From Virgibacillus alimentarius (GTDB lineage Bacteria; Bacillota; Bacilli; Bacillales; Amphibacillaceae): DNA of 34,145 nt. Position numbers and translations under genes: made by a program. Under the pieces are notes generated by a model. That model worked only from the letters and a program-made list of their open reading frames with translations. It made no database searches and was not told the DNA's origin. The first letter of the stretch is position 1; every line of letters begins with the position of its first letter. Below, piece after piece: positions 29,832-34,145 of this stretch. Location: the NCBI RefSeq assembly GCF_000709085.1, contig NZ_JFBD01000091.1:1-34145 (forward strand), given 5' to 3'.

Positions 29832-30740
29832 CTATCCATTTTCAATCTGTCTATCAATTTTATTTTTTTGCACTTTTACCTGTGTAGTCAGCAATACACC
29901 AATAATTACGGCTAATGTACCAATTAAATGCATGATTGTTATCTCCTCATCTAACCATAGAAATGCACCGGTCATAGTAACAATCGGTAAAAAGTTCAGA
30001 AACACAGAAGCTCGGGATGGACTTAACAAATCAACAGCGCGGTTATAGAACAGCAAAGCAATAAAAGATGGAAACACTCCTAAATAAACAAGACCCATTA
30101 TCTTCGCAATAGTAAGGAAGGGTAATCCAGCTATAAACCATTCCAAAAGGACAACAGGTAGTAATATAATGACAGAAATGCCTGTCATCATAAGCAAAAC
30201 TCCATAATGAGGAAACAGATGCATATATTTTTTAACCATGATCGAATAAATCGCCCATGCAATAACCGCTCCGATCATAATTCCGTCGCCAACATTCCAA
30301 TCAATGGATGTCAGATGGAATACCTGACCATTCATAATCACCCACAATGATCCGAAAAAGGACAACAAAATCCCAATCCAATGGACAAAATATAATTTGT
30401 CTTTAAGTAAAATGACGCTTAATATCACTGTTGCAACCGGAATGGATGACTCTAATACGGATACCTTCGTCGCTGTCGTGAAGCTTAAAGCTCCATATAT
30501 AAAAGTGTTAAATAGCGTGATGCCTGTTAAGGTCATTAACAGAAAAGGTTTTTTGTATGTTAAAAATGTTGACCGATATGTCCATGCCTCACGAATTCCA
30601 AACGGGATCATTATGATAAACGCAATTAACAACCGAAAGAATGCAATGGTAAGCGGCGGCAAATCGTTCATTGCTTTACCAACAAGAATATTTCCTGCAT
30701 AAAATAGTACAACGAAAATCATGAATATGTAGGGATACAA
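29832..30740 (-). CDS. EamA/DMT-superfamily transporter
   Basis: A 302-residue membrane protein with ten predicted helices in two EamA repeats. Each half has the family pattern; the first includes GNILVGKAMNDLPPLTIAFFR and LFNTFIYGALSFTTATKVS, the second VYLGVFPSFIALLFYNRAVDLL and SRASVFLNFLPI. It likely exports a metabolite or amino acid; the substrate is not readable. The start is TTG with AGGGGG 8 bases before. It follows ilvE on the same strand after about 88 bases, and is convergent with the bio operon. Confidence 0.88.
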   Translation of the reverse strand: MYPYIFMIFVVLFYAGNILVGKAMNDLPPLTIAFFRLLIAFIIMIPFGIREAWTYRSTFLTYKKPFLLMTLTGITLFNTFIYGALSFTTATKVSVLESSIPVATVILSVILLKDKLYFVHWIGILLSFFGSLWVIMNGQVFHLTSIDWNVGDGIMIGAVIAWAIYSIMVKKYMHLFPHYGVLLMMTGISVIILLPVVLLEWFIAGLPFLTIAKIMGLVYLGVFPSFIALLFYNRAVDLLSPSRASVFLNFLPIVTMTGAFLWLDEEITIMHLIGTLAVIIGVLLTTQVKVQKNKIDRQIENG

Positions 30741-30774
30741 ATAAAAACCCCCTATCCCAAAAGCAATAAATAAA

Positions 30775-30800
30775 GGCCCTAACCAAAAATGCTAGGAGCC
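30775..30800 (-). terminator. Possible terminator after ilvE
   Basis: An imperfect stem (GGC-CCTA with TAGG-GCC and one bulge) is followed on the minus strand by TTTATTTATT, 29 bases past the ilvE stop. Confidence 0.4.
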
Positions 30801-30828
30801 AATATCTTTTGCTTTTATATTCTACTTA

Positions 30829-31920
30829 TTATTTAACAGAAGATTCCTTCGGCAATTCTACTACCCAATCAAATGGATCTTCTAATTTTCCTAGTTGAAT
30901 TCCTGTTAACGTTTCATATAGTTTTTTAGATATTTCACCTGTTTTCCCTTCATTGACAACCATTTCTTCCCCTTCCCAGTTAAGTTCGCCGATTGGTGAA
31001 ATAACTGCTGCAGTTCCTGTTCCAAAAGCTTCTTCTAATTGACCATTATGATGTGCTTCTTGAACTTCCTTCATGGAAATTTTGCGTTCTTTAACAAGCA
31101 TACCCCAATGTTTTAATACTTGAATGATGGAGTTTCGAGTTACTCCTTCTAAAATACTTCCGTTTAAAGCTGGTGTCACAATTTCGCCATTTATCTTAAA
31201 AAAGATATTCATACTGCCAACTTCTTCTACAAATTTCTTTTCCACTCCATCTAACCATAATACTTGAGAAAATCCTTTTTGATCAGCTTCTTCCTGTGCT
31301 TTTAAACTTGCAGCATAGTTTCCTGCTGTTTTTGCTGTTCCTGTTCCACCAGCAACTGCACGAATATATTCATTTTCCACAAGAATTTTCACAGGATTAA
31401 TTCCCTCTTTATAATACGCTCCCACAGGAGATAAAATAATCATAAAACGATACTTTTTAGATGGGGAAACACTAAGATTGGATTCTGTAGAAATCATAAA
31501 TGGACGGATATATAGTGATGTTCCTTCTGCATTAGGAATCCAGTCTTTATCAATTGTAATTAACTTCTTCAACGCTTCTAATGCCAATGCTTCGTCTACT
31601 TTTGGCATACTCAATCGATTACTTGATTTATTTAGTCTTTCCATATTTTTCTCTGGACGGAATAATCTGATAGACCCGTCTTGGCCCATATATGCTTTTA
31701 AACCTTCAAAAACAGTTTGACCATAATGAAAAATCATCGCAGATGGATCAAGTGTGATCGGTTCATAAGGTACAATTCTTTTGTCATGCCACCCTTTTCC
31801 CTCAGTATAATCAGCAACAAACATATGATCTGTAAATTGCTTTCCAAATACTAATTGATCAGCTGCTGGCTTTTGTTTTTTGGTCGTTGCCAAATCGATT
31901 TTAATATTTTGTTCTTTCAT
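30829..31920 (-). CDS. ilvE: Branched-chain amino acid aminotransferase
   Basis: Transfers amino groups between glutamate and the keto acids of Leu, Ile and Val. The 363 residues are typical of the class II BCAT of Bacillus: FHYGQTVFEGLKAY, RPEKNMERLN, LYIRPFMIST, PLP Lys197 in GTAKTAGNYAAS, and FGTGTAAVISPIG. The ATG follows a purine-rich AGGGGGC. It stands alone after a long AT-rich upstream region. The B. subtilis genome has two such genes (ybgE, ywaA); which one this equals is not clear. Confidence 0.95.
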   Translation of the reverse strand: MKEQNIKIDLATTKKQKPAADQLVFGKQFTDHMFVADYTEGKGWHDKRIVPYEPITLDPSAMIFHYGQTVFEGLKAYMGQDGSIRLFRPEKNMERLNKSSNRLSMPKVDEALALEALKKLITIDKDWIPNAEGTSLYIRPFMISTESNLSVSPSKKYRFMIILSPVGAYYKEGINPVKILVENEYIRAVAGGTGTAKTAGNYAASLKAQEEADQKGFSQVLWLDGVEKKFVEEVGSMNIFFKINGEIVTPALNGSILEGVTRNSIIQVLKHWGMLVKERKISMKEVQEAHHNGQLEEAFGTGTAAVISPIGELNWEGEEMVVNEGKTGEISKKLYETLTGIQLGKLEDPFDWVVELPKESSVK

Positions 31921-32214
31921 CGGTGAAGCCCCCTAATTAAAATTCACTCTGATTTTCCGTACTAAATCCTATCTTTTTATCAGCTAATAGGAGATGAAGT
32001 GATATAAAATAATTTAAATTTTAATATTAATTATACAATAATTTTTAAAATATATCTATTATATTGAAACTTTAAATAATAAAATGCAAATGACTGTATA
32101 TTAACTGTTCCATTCATTCTTTTTTAATTTACCATTTTATTAATGTAACTGTATTGGTTCTAAAAATTCAATACTCACGATATGATAATACCATTGTGAA
32201 AGGTGGAGATTATA
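31921..32214. other. AT-rich intergenic region between divergent ilvE and spoVFA
   Basis: Very AT-rich, with no open frame of note. It holds a small inverted repeat (TCCTAT/ATAGGA near 31967-31992) in the ilvE leader, TATAAT-like boxes on the minus strand, and near 32180 a GATATGATA that resembles a sigma-K -10 but without a matching -35. I could not identify a T-box, riboswitch or clear CodY box. Confidence 0.5.
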
Positions 32215-33093
32215 TTGAAAAACTTAAACATCCTTTTAATTGGCGGGGATGCCAGATATCTTGAAGTCATTGATACATTGGCCGCAGATGGGGCAAATAT
32301 ATACTTAATTGGCTATGAATCAGCCTCCTTTGATACTCCTAATATATTTCATACGAAATGCGAGAATTTAGACCTTCATACAATCGATGCCATCTTACTA
32401 CCTGTGTCTGGAACAGATGCATCGGGAAAAATAAAGACCTCTTTCTCTGACGAATCTATCTATTTAACAGAGGATATGGTCACTCAAACGCCTAAACACT
32501 GCATTATATGTACAGGAATATCTAATAGCTTTTTGGATAAAATAACAAGAAGCAGCAACCGGAGATTAGTACGCTTATTTGCCCGTGATGACCTAGCTAT
32601 TTATAATTCAATTCCTACTGCCGAAGGGGCGTTAAGTATAGCGATGGAGCATACTGATTACACGATTCACGGATCATCTGTAATGATTCTTGGTTTTGGA
32701 AGAGTGGGAATAACCGTTGCACGCATGTTTTCCGCTGTTGGAGCCAATGTTTCTGTTTGTGTAAGAAAATCAGCAGATATCGCTCGCATGAAGGTGATGG
32801 GGTTAAAGCCGGTGTGCATGAAAGATTTAAACCAAAAAATTGGTAATGTTGATATTTGCATTAATACAATTCCCCATCTAGTTATCAATTCAACTGTTCT
32901 TTCAAGTATGCAACAGTCAGCACTCATCATTGATCTTGCCTCCTCACCAGGTGGAGTCGATTTTGACTTTGCCAAAAAACATGATATTCAAACAATACAC
33001 GGACTTGGTTTACCAGGAAAAGTTGCTCCTAAAACAGCCGGCAAGGTAATTGCAGAAGTTTTTACGGATGTGCTAGCATTTAACAATAATTAA
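32215..33093 (+). CDS. spoVFA: Dipicolinate synthase subunit A
   Basis: With SpoVFB it makes dipicolinic acid in the mother cell for the spore core. The 292 residues match B. subtilis SpoVFA: IGGDARYLEVI, ILLPVSGT, CIICTGISN, IYNSIPTAEGAL, the Rossmann motif ILGFGRVGITVAR and DLASSPGGVDF. I chose TTG 32215 because GGTGGAG stands six bases before it; a GTG at 32203 lies inside that ribosome site. A sporulation promoter is expected but only weakly visible. spoVFB, usually the next gene, is absent: a terminator and clpP follow. Confidence 0.94.
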   Translation: MKNLNILLIGGDARYLEVIDTLAADGANIYLIGYESASFDTPNIFHTKCENLDLHTIDAILLPVSGTDASGKIKTSFSDESIYLTEDMVTQTPKHCIICTGISNSFLDKITRSSNRRLVRLFARDDLAIYNSIPTAEGALSIAMEHTDYTIHGSSVMILGFGRVGITVARMFSAVGANVSVCVRKSADIARMKVMGLKPVCMKDLNQKIGNVDICINTIPHLVINSTVLSSMQQSALIIDLASSPGGVDFDFAKKHDIQTIHGLGLPGKVAPKTAGKVIAEVFTDVLAFNNN

Positions 33094-33147
33094 AAAGAGA
33101 CTGTTTGTCATAAGGGATGGTTCCTTATGACAACAGCCTCTTTTTTT
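33094..33147. terminator. Long bidirectional terminator between spoVFA and clpP
   Basis: A stem of about 20 pairs with small mismatches, built on TGTCATAAGG and CCTTATGACA, with A runs before and T runs after on both strands. It serves both convergent genes. Confidence 0.9.
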
Positions 33148-33151
33148 ATTC

Positions 33152-33751
33152 TTATTCTTTATCCTTATCTTGTTTACGTTCCAAAATCTTATCAATCAAG
33201 CCATAGTCTACCGCTTGTGCTGCAGACTTAAAGTTATCGCGTTCTGTATCGCGTTCAACAACTTCTAGCGGCTGACCAGTACGTTCAGAGAGAATTTTAT
33301 TCATCTTTTCTTTCATTTGAATAATGCGGCGTGCGTGAATTTCAATATCAGTCGCCTGTCCTTGTGTTCCGCCTAATGGCTGGTGAATCATTACCTCACT
33401 GTTTGGAAGTGCATAACGTTTTCCTTTCTCTCCGGCAGCTAATAGGAAAGCACCCATTGATGCGGCCATTCCAGTACAAATGGTTGATACATCTGATTTT
33501 ATAAATTGCATTGTATCATAGATGGCCATTCCAGCTGTAATGGACCCGCCCGGTGAGTTGATATAGATAGAAATGTCTTTCTCAGGATCCTCTGCCTCTA
33601 GGAAAAGTAATTGTGCTACAATTGAATTTGCAACATTATCATCAATTGCACTGCCAAGCATAATAATTCGGTCTTTTAACAAACGTGAGTAAATATCATA
33701 TGCTCGTTCGCCACGGTTGGTTTGTTCAATAACTGTTGGTATTAAAACCAT
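33152..33751 (-). CDS. clpP: ATP-dependent Clp protease proteolytic subunit
   Basis: Serine peptidase core of the ClpCP/ClpXP machines for protein quality control. The 199 residues show the catalytic triad Ser98 (GMAASMGAF), His123 (MIHQPLGG) and Asp172 (ERDNF), and the N-terminus [20 protein letters not shown] is almost identical to B. subtilis. GGAGG lies nine bases before the ATG. A CtsR box overlaps its promoter, so heat and protein stress should induce it. Confidence 0.98.
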   Translation of the reverse strand: MVLIPTVIEQTNRGERAYDIYSRLLKDRIIMLGSAIDDNVANSIVAQLLFLEAEDPEKDISIYINSPGGSITAGMAIYDTMQFIKSDVSTICTGMAASMGAFLLAAGEKGKRYALPNSEVMIHQPLGGTQGQATDIEIHARRIIQMKEKMNKILSERTGQPLEVVERDTERDNFKSAAQAVDYGLIDKILERKQDKDKE

Positions 33752-33807
33752 GTTTATTTTCCTCCCTTATCGTTCAACTTCATTCACGATGTTGTGAATA
33801 TATTTTA

Positions 33808-33836
33808 ATAATAACTAATAGGTCAGGAAAGGTCAA
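33808..33836 (-). promoter_or_regulatory. Sigma-A promoter of clpP
   Basis: TTGACC (33836-33831), a 17-base spacer and TATTAT (33813-33808) on the minus strand. Confidence 0.7.
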
Positions 33837-33837
33837 A
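33821..33837 (-). promoter_or_regulatory. CtsR operator of clpP
   Basis: On the minus strand TTTGACCTTTCCTGACC, a direct heptad repeat matching the CtsR consensus (tandem TTTGACC) except in the second copy. It overlaps the -35 and spacer, an ideal repression site. Confidence 0.82.
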
Positions 33838-34024
33838 CAAAAACATCTATTATTTCGATGCTATCTATTTATGACCTTTTGATGTTTCAAACATACTTTA
33901 TAGGTTTCCCAATTTATAGTCATTTAAACCTTAAAATGGATACTTATTATACAGTTTGACAAAGATCTAAAATATCCTTCTTTTTCAATGAAACAGGTTA
34001 ATTACATTACATATAATAAAACTC

Positions 34025-34053
34025 TTGTGTATATGGATAGAAAACGTTATAAT
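34025..34053 (+). promoter_or_regulatory. Promoter of the tRNA-Arg gene
   Basis: TTGTGT (34025-34030), a 17-base spacer and perfect TATAAT (34048-34053), 18 bases before the tRNA. Confidence 0.6.
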
Positions 34054-34071
34054 ATCTAATGTGTCTAATAT

Positions 34072-34145
34072 GTGCCCGTAGCTCAGCAGGATAGAGCAAT
34101 GGTTTCCGGTACCATGTGTCGGGGGTTCGAATCCTCTCGGGCGCG
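34072..34145 (+). tRNA. tRNA-Arg, anticodon CCG
   Basis: A cloverleaf runs to the window edge: acceptor GTGCCCG with CGGGCGC (one U-G pair), D arm GCTC...GAGC, anticodon stem ATGGT/ACCAT with loop TTCCGGT giving anticodon CCG, and a T arm with GGTTCGAATCC. The discriminator is G at the last base; any encoded CCA lies outside. It reads the rare codon CGG. Confidence 0.95.

Noticed and set aside
31921-32000. CodY box or leader RNA before ilvE
   Set aside because: AATTTT and GAAAAT stretches occur but not in the CodY palindrome, and no T-box core is present.
32170-32214. Sigma-K promoter before spoVFA
   Set aside because: GATATGATA resembles the -10 box, but no AC-type -35 is found at the expected distance, so I did not list it as a promoter.
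34072-34145. Integration site at the tRNA-Arg gene
   Set aside because: No integrase, direct repeat or mobile gene is visible; the sequence ends at the tRNA, so nothing can be said about what follows.

Overview
The window comes from a low-GC Gram-positive bacterium, most likely a moderately halophilic, spore-forming Bacillaceae of the Oceanobacillus/Virgibacillus kind. Reasons: strong AGGAGG-type ribosome sites, frequent TTG starts, a cggR-gap-pgk-tpiA-gpmI-eno glycolytic operon, a B. subtilis-style bio operon with bioW and bioI, a dipicolinate synthase gene (endospores), CtsR control of clpP, and T-box, SAM and TPP leader RNAs. The genus is inferred; the wider family is well supported.

Layout. 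1-8260: a nucleoside hydrolase, then the glycolytic operon on the minus strand, headed by its regulator cggR with a sigma-A promoter and a CggR operator. 8283-11165: a minus-strand group of a glutaredoxin-like protein, an MBL hydrolase, a membrane-anchored alpha/beta hydrolase and an SMR efflux pair whose second subunit is frameshifted. 11385-14220: an HTH regulator with a Cys-rich NosL-like tail, a Sco lipoprotein and a His-rich YtkA-like lipoprotein, facing a convergent ctaG; together they look like a copper delivery and cytochrome oxidase assembly locus. 14377-16247: an acetate-type symporter with its DUF485 partner. 16442-19609: a T-box-controlled aminotransferase-serA operon in which serA carries a one-base frameshift. 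19786-20240: a complete SAM riboswitch with promoter and terminator that now leads only into gene debris. 20315-24373: the TPP-riboswitch-controlled tenI-thiO-thiS-thiG-thiF operon. 24410-29783: a BirA-operator-controlled bioW-bioA-bioF-bioD-bioI operon without bioB. 29832-31920: an EamA transporter and the branched-chain aminotransferase. 32215-33093: spoVFA without spoVFB beside it. 33152-34145: clpP with a CtsR box, and tRNA-Arg(CCG) at the right edge.

Most of the window is biosynthetic and housekeeping DNA with clear leader-RNA or repressor control: CggR for lower glycolysis, T-box for the serine/glycine branch, TPP for thiazole synthesis, BirA for biotin, and CtsR for proteolysis. The most unusual parts are the orphan SAM riboswitch over a deletion scar, the HTH/NosL-like fusion beside Sco and CtaG, the T-box whose two tRNA-reading elements disagree, and two single-base frameshifts (serA and an SMR subunit) that are either real lesions or sequence errors. 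I see no CRISPR array, prophage, insertion sequence or replication origin.
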